From contig DYKI01000001.1 of the NCBI GenBank assembly GCA_020722705.1, forward strand, positions 62,001 to 126,000: 64,000 nt of DNA, in the 5' to 3' direction. The stretch comes from Chthonomonas calidirosea. Lineage in GTDB: Bacteria; Armatimonadota; Chthonomonadetes; Chthonomonadales; CAJBBX01. Positions 33,354-41,367 of the stretch are shown here, piece by piece. The notes beneath the pieces are model-generated. The model did no database searches. It was not told the origin of the DNA and worked only from the letters and a program-made list of their open reading frames with translations. Each line of letters starts with the position of its first letter. Position 1 is the stretch's first letter. A program made the position numbers and the translations under genes.

Positions 33354-36300
33354 ATGAAACGAAACCGAACTGCAAGACTGGCCACGCAACTGGCAGCGGG
33401 CGCTCTGATGGCGAGTGTCCGCTTCGGCGCTTCTGCCCAGACGCCGGCTGCAGCCCCATTTGACCTCACCGGCAAGCTGGAGAGGCCGAGCGCATTCGCG
33501 GGCCAGAACCTCGCATACGCGGACAAGAACGGCGAAGCCACCCGTGCTTCCAAGCCCTTCCTCGAGACCCTTCGAGGCAATGGAACTCGGGCCGGCTACA
33601 TCCTCTCGCACGGCGGTGTCGTGCCTGCGTCCGTTCGCGTTTCGGTCGGCGCACGATCACTGCGAGCCAACACCGACTACAGCCTTGACTACAACAGCGG
33701 GATGCTCATCTTCTCCGAGCCGGTTCGCCGGTTCGACACCGTGACAGTCTCCTACTCCTACGTCGAGGGCATGGACGGCTCCCGATCGGTCGGCCAAACC
33801 AACGGCCTTACCATGAACTTCCGCGGAACGACAATGAACTTCGGTTTCGGAGTCTCCTCGTTCAACGGGCTCGACTTCAACAGCTACGGCCTCGCCATGA
33901 ACGGCAAGGTCGGTAAAGGCGGCACTCTGAAGGGCCTCATGTACTTCAGCACTCCCGCCGCAAGCAACGGCAACGTCGTCGGTCGCACAGACGCGACCCG
34001 AGCGTCCAATGCCAAGCGCAACCAGGCCGCGGCCAAGGACGACAGCCTGATCACTCAGGACCTGTCCATGAAGGTCGGCAACGCTTCAGTTAGGGCCACC
34101 TACCAGAACGTCGGCAGCAACTTCGGCGGCTTCCAGGCCATGCGCCAGTCGAATGCCAACAACGCCGACCTCCTGAAGGAGATCGCTACGCTTGAGAAAG
34201 AGCGAGGCATCCGGCGACTGGGCTTCGGCACCGCACTGCAGCTTGGCGCGGGCAACACGGCCGGCGTTGACTGGGATCGCATCTCGGACGCGCAGGGCGA
34301 TGTGACCAAGCACGGGCTGTCGCTGAACCTGAAAGGAATGACCTTCCAGTACAGCGACCTGTCCATTGACAAGGGATTCGCCGCATTCAAGAGCCTGCGT
34401 GAGGGCGAAGCGGGCCAATGGGCTCGTGAGCGTGGCATCCGTCGTACCGCCATGAGCCTGGGGCTCACCCCGGGCAAGGATAGCGCACTAGGCTTCGGCC
34501 AGACCACCCTCCGTGACGCGTCCGGTGCGCTTACGCGCCAAACGGCCTCGTACAGCACCAAGGCGATGGGCTTCAGCTACAGCCATCGAACGGCCGACAA
34601 GTCCTTCAGACGCCTGACCGATCTGTCGGACGCCGAGAAGAACGAACTCGCCTTGGAGATTCGGCGCCAGTTCAACGCCAACGCAGCGGTCGGTGAGGTT
34701 ACGCAAAAGGACCGCCAGCAGCTTGCATCCGAAGCCGGCTTGGACCGGACACGTTTGGGCTTCCGGACGGCGCTGGGCAAGCAGCAGTCCCTCGCGCTCA
34801 ACCAGTTCACCATCTCCGATGGTAGTGGAAGCATACGTCGCAACACGCTTTCCCTGTCGGGCAAGGCGTTCACACTCAACTACCTCAGCCAGTCCATTGA
34901 CAGCGGCTACTCACGCCTGGGGAGCATGAGCGACTTCGAGAGAGGGCAGTTCGGCAATGAGCGCGGCATTCGGCGCAACGCGCTGGACTTCGCCATGAAG
35001 CTCAATGCATCCACGTCGCTCTCGTACAGCCAGTCGAGCTACGGCGACGATTCCGGCAGCCTTTCGCGGCAGTCGCTGGCCTACGCGTCCAAGGGCGTCA
35101 ACGCTCGCTTGAACCTCTCCGACACGGATCAATCTTTCGCGCGCGCGCGAGACCTCGCCGGATTGAACGATGCCGAGCGCAAGGTCATCGAGGAGGAGCG
35201 CGGCTTCAAGCGAATGGACTTCGCCGCAGACGTGACGGCGTTCAAGGGCCTTACGCTGAACACCTACGTCTACAACGCCCGCAACGCCGAAGCCGATCAG
35301 TCCCGAAATCGCTTCCGCCACTTCGCGCTCTGGACGCCTTCCAGGACCAGCAGGGTGTCCTTCCTGAATGAAGGCGCCTCGACGATTGCCGGCGGCATCA
35401 CAACCAACGGCGTTGACCACACGCTCATCGCGTTCGATCAGCAGCTCGCCCGAGGAGCCAAGCTGAACCTGTTCACCGACACCGTTCGCACGGTGAACGG
35501 ATCGGACACGAGCTCCGTGGTCACCAACTTCGCCCACTACGAGACCGATCGCGGCAAGGCCAACAACCTGATGGCCGAGATGAAGCGGATTCAGTTCTCC
35601 AACAACCGCTTCGAGAACACGACGCAGGTTGACATGAACCTGCGGCCGGCGAAGAACATGTCGCTCCGACTGAACCACCTGAACGTAGACCGCGGTTCCG
35701 AGCCTTCGGCGATGACCAACGGGGTCGAGATGGGGCTTCAGTTGAGCAAGACGCTCGCCTTCTCCGGTTCCTACAGCCTCACCCAGACAAACAACGGCAC
35801 GGACGCTGCCGCCAAGGCGTTCTCACTCTCCGGCATGCTGGGCAGCAACCTGAACATCAAGGGAACGTACAGCGAGGCCGGCGTCGCGGGCCGCAATCGC
35901 CGTGCTGCATCGGACATCGCCGTCAGCAACGCGAAGCCGTTCTCCTTCCTGGGCCTTCGCGACACCACCATGACGTTCAAGTACGTCGCCCTCAATGACA
36001 AGGGCCGCAAGCAAAGCGAGGGTGTCGCCGGGAGCATTCAGGGCAAACTCGGCAAGAACCAGCTCGCCTTCGAGTACGGCGGATCCCTTGATCCGAAGAA
36101 CAACAGCTCGGTCTCTCGTGCCATTCGCTTCGTCAGCGATCGCAACGAGAAGCTGCCCCTGCACTTCGATATCATGTACAAGGCCAGGAACCTGAACCAT
36201 GGCGGCGTCCAGCTTGTTCGCCGTTACAACCTTGGCCTCCGCATGGACAAGAGCACCGAGCTGACCTACACGTACTCCTCGCTTCCCGAGGATGGCGCAG

Positions 36301-36656
36301 GCAGGATGCAGCCGCTCGTTAGCTCGGCATTCTCCCTGAAGCGTGCTTTCAATGCCCACACCAACTTCGCGCTGAACTACACCACCAATGTGGACATGGG
36401 CAAGCGCACGTCCGTCCGCAAACTGGGGGCCATGCTTCAGACCAGGATCACCAAGCTGACCGCAGTCCAGGTTGGCTACAGCGTGGACATGAGCAACCTC
36501 AACGGGCAGAACACCAACGCCCACACGGTTTCCATGAGCTTCGATCGCCGCATCAGCGGCGACAACGTCCTTGCGTTCGGCGCCGCCTACACGAAGAACA
36601 TGAACGGCGCGGCCGACGATGTCCAGGGCACGGTCGAGTTCAAGACCCGCTTCTAA
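33354..36656 (+). CDS. Large outer-membrane beta-barrel protein with a 76-residue repeat
   Basis: An 1100-residue exported protein with a signal peptide ending near ASAQ at residue 29. Residues 85-138 form a beta domain with the pattern LRANTDYSLDYNSGMLIFSE, seen in many envelope proteins. From about 240 on, the sequence is alternating amphipathic strands ending in VEFKTRF, a typical final barrel strand with terminal Phe. Residues 265-640 contain a repeat: strands, then a charged helix ending in ERGIRR. The motif starts at 283, 359, 536 and 615, and a degenerate copy is at 460. The spacings 76, 101, 76 and 79 imply a 76-residue unit with one 25-residue insertion. I recognise no named family. 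The gene follows the anti-sigma-like gene. Confidence 0.85.
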   Translation: MKRNRTARLATQLAAGALMASVRFGASAQTPAAAPFDLTGKLERPSAFAGQNLAYADKNGEATRASKPFLETLRGNGTRAGYILSHGGVVPASVRVSVGARSLRANTDYSLDYNSGMLIFSEPVRRFDTVTVSYSYVEGMDGSRSVGQTNGLTMNFRGTTMNFGFGVSSFNGLDFNSYGLAMNGKVGKGGTLKGLMYFSTPAASNGNVVGRTDATRASNAKRNQAAAKDDSLITQDLSMKVGNASVRATYQNVGSNFGGFQAMRQSNANNADLLKEIATLEKERGIRRLGFGTALQLGAGNTAGVDWDRISDAQGDVTKHGLSLNLKGMTFQYSDLSIDKGFAAFKSLREGEAGQWARERGIRRTAMSLGLTPGKDSALGFGQTTLRDASGALTRQTASYSTKAMGFSYSHRTADKSFRRLTDLSDAEKNELALEIRRQFNANAAVGEVTQKDRQQLASEAGLDRTRLGFRTALGKQQSLALNQFTISDGSGSIRRNTLSLSGKAFTLNYLSQSIDSGYSRLGSMSDFERGQFGNERGIRRNALDFAMKLNASTSLSYSQSSYGDDSGSLSRQSLAYASKGVNARLNLSDTDQSFARARDLAGLNDAERKVIEEERGFKRMDFAADVTAFKGLTLNTYVYNARNAEADQSRNRFRHFALWTPSRTSRVSFLNEGASTIAGGITTNGVDHTLIAFDQQLARGAKLNLFTDTVRTVNGSDTSSVVTNFAHYETDRGKANNLMAEMKRIQFSNNRFENTTQVDMNLRPAKNMSLRLNHLNVDRGSEPSAMTNGVEMGLQLSKTLAFSGSYSLTQTNNGTDAAAKAFSLSGMLGSNLNIKGTYSEAGVAGRNRRAASDIAVSNAKPFSFLGLRDTTMTFKYVALNDKGRKQSEGVAGSIQGKLGKNQLAFEYGGSLDPKNNSSVSRAIRFVSDRNEKLPLHFDIMYKARNLNHGGVQLVRRYNLGLRMDKSTELTYTYSSLPEDGAGRMQPLVSSAFSLKRAFNAHTNFALNYTTNVDMGKRTSVRKLGAMLQTRITKLTAVQVGYSVDMSNLNGQNTNAHTVSMSFDRRISGDNVLAFGAAYTKNMNGAADDVQGTVEFKTRF

Positions 36657-36835
36657 TCGGGCTCCATACACCCCACTCGCTCTTATCTAGCGCTCCTCGC
36701 TTACAATACCAACTACTCCCCCAGCTCCTCACTCGCAAGAAGCCTGAACCGTCGTACCCGTCCCACCAAACCCTTCAGCCTGAGCAGCTCCATCAGCGGT
36801 ATACTCGGGACTACAGATCGCATCCGGGGTACCCA

Positions 36836-37816
36836 ATGCTCGATACCACACGTCTCATTGACCGCGCCAGAGCGGTACTGCGCACCGAGGCTGAAGCACT
36901 TTCCGCACTCTCGCAGCACATCACACCCGCCTTCGCTGAGGCCGCATGCCTTGTCCTGCAATGTCGGGGCCGCGTTGTCACCACAGGCGTCGGCAAAGCC
37001 GGCGCCATCGCTCGCAAGATCGCAGCCACTCTTGCCTCCACGGGTTCGCCAGCTCTGTTCCTCCACCCGGCCGACGGCGTTCACGGGGACCTCGGGGCTG
37101 TGACCGGCGACGACGTTGTGGTGGCGTTCTCCTACAGCGGCGAAAGTGACGAAGTCAGCAGGGTCCTGCCGACGATCCGTCGCATTGGGGCAGCCCTCAT
37201 CGCGGTTACCGGCCACCCCTCCTCGACACTCGGCCGAGCCGCGACCGTCGTCCTTGATCTCGGCCCGTGCGTTGAGGCATGTCCGCTCGGTCTTGCGCCA
37301 ACCACGAGTGCCGTCACAATGCTGGCCATGGGCGATGCGCTCTCTATATCTGTTATGGAAGCGCGAGGGTTCACCCGTGAGGACTTCGCGCTCTATCACC
37401 CGGCCGGTGCACTTGGCCGCCGGCTGAGTCTCCGAACCTCGGATGTCATGCGCACAGGCTCACAGGTGGCCTGCGTCGCCGCCGATGCCACCGTTCGAGA
37501 TACCCTCTTTGCCATCACCAAGGCCGGAGCCGGCTGTGCATTCATCCTCGACGCCGAAGGACGATTGGCCGGTCTCCTGACCGACGGCGACATTCGAAGA
37601 GCGCTCGTCAAATCGCCGGGCGCGCTTGACTCCCCGGCTTCCCAGTGGATGAACACCAAGCCGATCGTCATCTCAGGTGACGTTCTCGCGACTGAGGCTC
37701 TTGCCCGGCTGGAGGAGTCGGACAGACGCCCGGGCGAGGCTCCTGTGCTCGACGCGGAAGGCCGTCCAGTCGGCTGTATCATGCTGAAAGACCTGCTTCG
37801 CTCAGGCATCGTGTAG
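36836..37816 (+). CDS. kdsD: Arabinose-5-phosphate isomerase (KpsF/GutQ family)
   Basis: KdsD converts ribulose 5-phosphate to arabinose 5-phosphate, the first step to Kdo for lipopolysaccharide. The 326-residue protein has an N-terminal SIS domain (GVGKAGAIARKIA, FSYSGESDEVSRVLP, then an active-site His in ALYHPAGALGRRL). Two CBS domains follow in the C-terminal third, with AFILDAEGRLAGLLTDGDIRR and a second copy at VLDAEGRPVGCIMLKDLLR. The ATG at 36836 has GGGG 8 bases upstream. kdsC follows 19 bases later, which makes the Kdo assignment firm and indicates an outer membrane with lipid A-core. Confidence 0.95.
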   Translation: MLDTTRLIDRARAVLRTEAEALSALSQHITPAFAEAACLVLQCRGRVVTTGVGKAGAIARKIAATLASTGSPALFLHPADGVHGDLGAVTGDDVVVAFSYSGESDEVSRVLPTIRRIGAALIAVTGHPSSTLGRAATVVLDLGPCVEACPLGLAPTTSAVTMLAMGDALSISVMEARGFTREDFALYHPAGALGRRLSLRTSDVMRTGSQVACVAADATVRDTLFAITKAGAGCAFILDAEGRLAGLLTDGDIRRALVKSPGALDSPASQWMNTKPIVISGDVLATEALARLEESDRRPGEAPVLDAEGRPVGCIMLKDLLRSGIV

Positions 37817-37835
37817 AAGCCGCTGGAGATTGCCG

Positions 37836-38357
37836 ATGAAGCTTGCGCGCGGGCTCGCCGACCGACTCGCCCAGATCCGCATTCTCGCCATGGATGTTGA
37901 CGGAACCCTGACCGATGGTTCCATCGAGACCTGCAAGGGTGCGCCTTCCCTTCGCTCGAATGTGCTGGACGGCCTGGGCATTCAGAGGGTCCTGGCACGA
38001 GGAATCATCGTCGTGTGGATTACCGGTCGGGTTTCGGATGCTGTCAGCCGCCGTGCAGCCGAACTGGGTGTGACCGAAGTGTGGCAAGGCGAATCCGGAA
38101 AACTCGCCCGCCTCATGGATGTAGCTCAACGCCATCAGGCAGCGGCCACGCACATCGCCTATATGGGCGACGATTTGCCCGATCTCCCGCCAATGCGGTA
38201 TTGCGGCGTGCCGATCGCACCTCCGAGCGCTGCTCCCGCCGTGCGTCGTGAGGCCATATATGTTACGAACAGCCGCGCAGGGCACGGCGCCGTTCGCGAG
38301 GCGTGCGAACTGATACTAAGCCACGCCGTGTCACGAGAGGGCGTCAAGCCTGATTGA
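37836..38357 (+). CDS. kdsC: Kdo-8-phosphate phosphatase (HAD family)
   Basis: KdsC removes phosphate from Kdo 8-phosphate. The 173-residue HAD enzyme has the catalytic motif ILAMDVDGTLTDG with the nucleophile Asp. It also has motif II in WITGRVS, motif III Lys in QGESGKL and motif IV in YMGDDLPDL. The C-terminus shows RAGHGAVREACELIL, the flexible arm that completes the neighbouring subunit's active site in the tetramer. The ATG at 37836 is preferred to a TTG two codons upstream because GGAGA lies about 7 bases before it. It is paired with kdsD. Confidence 0.94.
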   Translation: MKLARGLADRLAQIRILAMDVDGTLTDGSIETCKGAPSLRSNVLDGLGIQRVLARGIIVVWITGRVSDAVSRRAAELGVTEVWQGESGKLARLMDVAQRHQAAATHIAYMGDDLPDLPPMRYCGVPIAPPSAAPAVRREAIYVTNSRAGHGAVREACELILSHAVSREGVKPD

Positions 38358-38362
38358 ATGTG

Positions 38363-38371
38363 TGATATACT
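38363..38371 (+). promoter_or_regulatory. Extended -10 promoter of miaA-hfq-dapF
   Basis: TGATATACT fits TGnTATAAT with one change. No -35 box is evident. The predicted start near 38378 leaves about 25 bases before the miaA TTG codon, with a GAGG ribosome site in between. Confidence 0.5.
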
Positions 38372-38402
38372 GCGCGCACTGCCGCCGTCCGAGGTAACGT
38401 AG

Positions 38403-39410
38403 TTGACGGACGAGCCCGTACTGGCCATCGTAGGTCCAACGGCAGTCGGCAAGACCGATGTCGCTGTTGGGGTCGCGCTGCGTCTCGGGGCCGAGATCAT
38501 CAGCGCCGACTCGATGGCCGTATACCGGGGCGCCGACATTGGGACCGCTAAGCCCACCGCTGAACAGCGCGTCCTTGTCCCGTTTCATCTGCTCGACGTG
38601 GCGGAACCCTGCGAAGCATTCAACGTATCCGAGTTTCGCCGACTGGCGTTGCTGGCGCTGAAGGGTATCCAGCATCGCGGTCATCGTGCGGTGTTGGTCG
38701 GCGGCACCGGTCTGTACGTGCGGGCGATCCTCGACGGCTTAGGCTTGACATGCGTTCCTGCCGATAAACGGGTGCGCCGGCTGCTGTCCGAACGAGCGGC
38801 ATCAGAGGGAGCTCGCGCGCTGCACACAGAACTCGCCGGCATAGATCCGGCGACTGCAGCTCGTCTGCATCCCAACGACGCCGTGCGGATCATCCGTGCC
38901 CTCGAGGTCTACCAGGTGACGGGACGCCCGATGTCGGAGTGGCTGGATCACGATGCCGCAACGCGCTCCGAGGTGCCCTCCATTCGGATCGGGCTGACGA
39001 TGGAACGGGTCGAGCTGGATCGTCGCATCGAGGCAAGGGTGGACGGCATGCTGGCCGCAGGATTGGTGGCCGAGGTGGAGCGTCTATGGCGGCTGCCGCG
39101 TCCTGTCACCGGCGGCGTGATGCAGGGGTTAGGATACCGGGAGATCGGTCAGTATCTCGACGGACGGGTCTCGCTCGCCGACGCGGTGGCATCCATCAAG
39201 AAGAACACTCGTCGTTACGCTCGCAGGCAGATGACATGGTTTCGCGCCGATCGCCGGATACACTGGATCGTCACCACCGGCTTGAGCGTCAATGACGTAG
39301 TATACAGCGTACTTAAGATCGTGGCGCAGAATACAAAGGGGAAAAACGACCATGCCGAAAGCACAACTGAACCTGCAGGACATGTTCCTGAATCAGGTCC
39401 GAAAGGATAA
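38403..39410 (+). CDS. miaA: tRNA dimethylallyltransferase
   Basis: MiaA adds an isopentenyl group to A37 of tRNAs that read codons starting with U. The 335-residue protein shows the P-loop IVGPTAVGKTDVAV, ISADSMAVYRGADIGTAKP, the LVGGTGLYVRAILDGL stretch, and the late GGVMQGLGYREIGQYL and RRYARRQMTWFR motifs. The start is TTG at 38403, with GAGG 8 bases upstream and the family motif starting at the normal distance. The last 59 bases overlap hfq in another frame. The tail after residue about 315 is poorly conserved and seems to be read-through of the hfq start region. The miaA-hfq order matches E. coli. Confidence 0.95.
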   Translation: MTDEPVLAIVGPTAVGKTDVAVGVALRLGAEIISADSMAVYRGADIGTAKPTAEQRVLVPFHLLDVAEPCEAFNVSEFRRLALLALKGIQHRGHRAVLVGGTGLYVRAILDGLGLTCVPADKRVRRLLSERAASEGARALHTELAGIDPATAARLHPNDAVRIIRALEVYQVTGRPMSEWLDHDAATRSEVPSIRIGLTMERVELDRRIEARVDGMLAAGLVAEVERLWRLPRPVTGGVMQGLGYREIGQYLDGRVSLADAVASIKKNTRRYARRQMTWFRADRRIHWIVTTGLSVNDVVYSVLKIVAQNTKGKNDHAESTTEPAGHVPESGPKG

Positions 39411-39666
39411 CACCTCGGTAACCATCTACCTTTCCAACAGCGTACAGCTTCGAGGAGTCGTCCGAGGCTTTGACTCGTTTACTGTCCTGCTCGAATCCCC
39501 TGGACGACCAACTCAGCTCGTGTACAAGCACTCGATCACCAGCATCGTTCCCATGAGGCCCGTACCTGGTCTGGGCAGCGAGATCGGGCGCGAGATCCAG
39601 CAGAACGCTGCAGACCATGCCAAAGCGGACGCCGCTCCGGAATCCGCTGAGGCTACAACCCAGTAG
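39352..39666 (+). CDS. hfq: RNA chaperone Hfq
   Basis: Hfq is an Sm-like hexameric ring that helps small RNAs pair with mRNAs. The 104-residue protein has NLQDMFLNQVRKDNTSVTIYL (first Sm motif, with the proximal-face Gln and Asp), then LRGVVRGFDSFTVLLES, and the family signature LVYKHSITSIVP. The usual KHA is KHS here. The C-terminal tail of about 34 residues is acidic and Ala-rich. It starts inside the end of miaA, so translation is probably coupled. GGGG lies 10 bases before the ATG. Confidence 0.95.
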   Translation: MPKAQLNLQDMFLNQVRKDNTSVTIYLSNSVQLRGVVRGFDSFTVLLESPGRPTQLVYKHSITSIVPMRPVPGLGSEIGREIQQNAADHAKADAAPESAEATTQ

Positions 39667-39679
39667 GACGGGCACAGCC

Positions 39680-40519
39680 GTGAGATTCACTAAGATGCAT
39701 GGGATCGGCAACGACTTCGTCGTCGTGGACGGCATTACTGAACCGATTCCCGAAGTTGACCTTGCCGAGCTCAGCCGCCGGATCAACGACCGCAGGTTCG
39801 GAGTGGGCGGAGACGGCCTGATTCTGGTGCTTCCATCTCGTGTGGCCGAGTTCCGCATGCGCATGTTCAATCCGGACGGCTCAGAGGCTGAGATGTGCGG
39901 CAACGGAACCCGCTGTGTTGCGCGGTTTGTGTACGACCGCAAACTGACCCGGGAAACCACGATTCGCCTCGAGACGCTTGCGGGCACTCGGACGCTCCGA
40001 CTCTCCACGCGTCGGGGCGAGGTCGAAGCAATCCGAGTGGATATGGGCCAGCCCAAACTGCGCAGATCGGAAATCCCTATGCGCGGTGATGACACCGACA
40101 CCGTGCTGGACGAGCCGCTGAAGATCGAAGGCCGCAAGATCGCCTTCTCCGCGGTCTCGATGGGCAATCCTCACGCTGTCGTCTTCGACCTGAAACCAAC
40201 ACCCGCCGAGGTCGCCGTTCTGGGTCCAGCCATCGAGACGCATCGGCTCTTTCCACAGAAAACGAACGTTCAGTTCTGCGACGTGCTGACCACGTCTGAG
40301 GTGAATCTGCGCACATGGGAACGTGGCGCCGGCGTAACCCTGGCATGCGGCACCGGCGCATGCGCCGCGGTCGTGGCAGGCGTCCTCACCAAACGACTGA
40401 CCCGGCGCGTCACTGTCCACCTGCTGGGTGGCGACCTGTTGATCGAATGGAGCGGCGACAACCGCGTCATGATGACCGGGCCCGCAGAGACGGTCTTCGA
40501 GGGCGACTACCCGCTATAG
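39680..40519 (+). CDS. dapF: Diaminopimelate epimerase
   Basis: DapF interconverts LL- and meso-diaminopimelate with two cysteines and no cofactor. The 279-residue protein starts RFTKMHGIGNDFVVVDG. The first catalytic Cys is in FNPDGSEAEMCGNGTRC and the second in LACGTGACAAVVAG. A NPHAVVF stretch is also present. The length is normal. The start is most likely GTG at 39680, 13 bases after hfq, since the frame further upstream lies in the hfq tail. The ATG at 39695 is a weaker alternative that would remove the first strand. With dapB at 12452 it serves lysine and peptidoglycan synthesis. Confidence 0.96.
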   Translation: MRFTKMHGIGNDFVVVDGITEPIPEVDLAELSRRINDRRFGVGGDGLILVLPSRVAEFRMRMFNPDGSEAEMCGNGTRCVARFVYDRKLTRETTIRLETLAGTRTLRLSTRRGEVEAIRVDMGQPKLRRSEIPMRGDDTDTVLDEPLKIEGRKIAFSAVSMGNPHAVVFDLKPTPAEVAVLGPAIETHRLFPQKTNVQFCDVLTTSEVNLRTWERGAGVTLACGTGACAAVVAGVLTKRLTRRVTVHLLGGDLLIEWSGDNRVMMTGPAETVFEGDYPL

Positions 40520-40542
40520 CGCGATGCAAGGAGCGATCGGCC

Positions 40543-41355
40543 ATGAACTTCGCGGTCTGCAACGAGACATTTGAGGGCTGGGACTGGACAAGGACCTGCC
40601 GCCGCGTTGCCGAGATCGGCTATGACGGTATCGAACTGGCGCCGTTCACCGTCACGCCCGATGTCCGACTGCTTTCATCGGCCGACCGTGCACGTCTCCG
40701 CAGGGACGCAGAGCAAGCGGGTCTGCAAGTGGTCGGCCTTCACTGGCTGCTCGTCGCACCCAAGGGTCTTTCGGTAACGGATCCCGACCAGGCGCTGCGT
40801 CGCGAAACATCCGACTACCTCGTCGCCCTCGCCGATCTGTGCGCCGACCTTGGCGGGTCCGTCATGGTCTTCGGCTCGCCCGCCCAGCGTCGCATCCCCG
40901 AAGGCACCCCATACGACGCAGCGGTCGCGCGATATGTGGAGTCCCTGCGTCCGGCCCTCGACCGTGCTGGTGAACGTGGCGTTCGCATCTGCATCGAGCC
41001 CTTGCCTCAGCCCGAAGCCAACTTCATCCTGACTCTGGCCGAGGCCAAGTCAATCATCGAGACACTGGACCATCCGGCCGCCGCGAGCATCCTCGATGTC
41101 AAGAGCGCATCATCGGAAGGCGTTCCCATTCCGGAGCTCATCAGCCGGTACGGGGACATCATCGCACATGTCCACGCCAACGATGCCAACCGCAGAGGAC
41201 CCGGGTTCGGAGAAACGGACTTCCGCCCGATCCTGACAGCGCTTGGCAAGGTGGGCTACGATGGGTTCGTCTCCGTCGAGGTTTTCGACTACTCACCGGA
41301 CCCGGAAACTATCGCCGTCAACAGCCTCGAGTACCTGCGAAGGTGCTCGGCGTGA
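40543..41355 (+). CDS. Sugar phosphate isomerase/epimerase (AP-endonuclease-2-type TIM barrel)
   Basis: A 270-residue TIM-barrel protein of the xylose-isomerase-like superfamily. Metal-site elements are visible: Glu in VRICIEPLPQPEANF, Asp in ASILDVKSA, His in IIAHVHANDANRRGPG and Glu in FVSVEVFDYSP. It begins NFAVCNETFEGWDW and has GYDGIELAPFT in the first barrel turn. Members include tagatose 3-epimerase and hydroxypyruvate isomerase types, and the substrate is not evident. AAGGAG lies 10 bases before the ATG at 40543. It follows dapF by 23 bases, probably in the same transcript. Confidence 0.85.
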   Translation: MNFAVCNETFEGWDWTRTCRRVAEIGYDGIELAPFTVTPDVRLLSSADRARLRRDAEQAGLQVVGLHWLLVAPKGLSVTDPDQALRRETSDYLVALADLCADLGGSVMVFGSPAQRRIPEGTPYDAAVARYVESLRPALDRAGERGVRICIEPLPQPEANFILTLAEAKSIIETLDHPAAASILDVKSASSEGVPIPELISRYGDIIAHVHANDANRRGPGFGETDFRPILTALGKVGYDGFVSVEVFDYSPDPETIAVNSLEYLRRCSA

Positions 41356-41367
41356 GACTGGCGCACG

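Noticed and set aside
35823-36671. Minus-strand frame opposite the barrel gene
   Set aside because: Composition mirrors the barrel coding strand, and there is no start signal.
36657-36835. Small RNA or gene in the gap before kdsD
   Set aside because: No hairpin with a T tract and no coding frame with a start signal. A TATACT box at 36800-36805 lacks a -35 partner.
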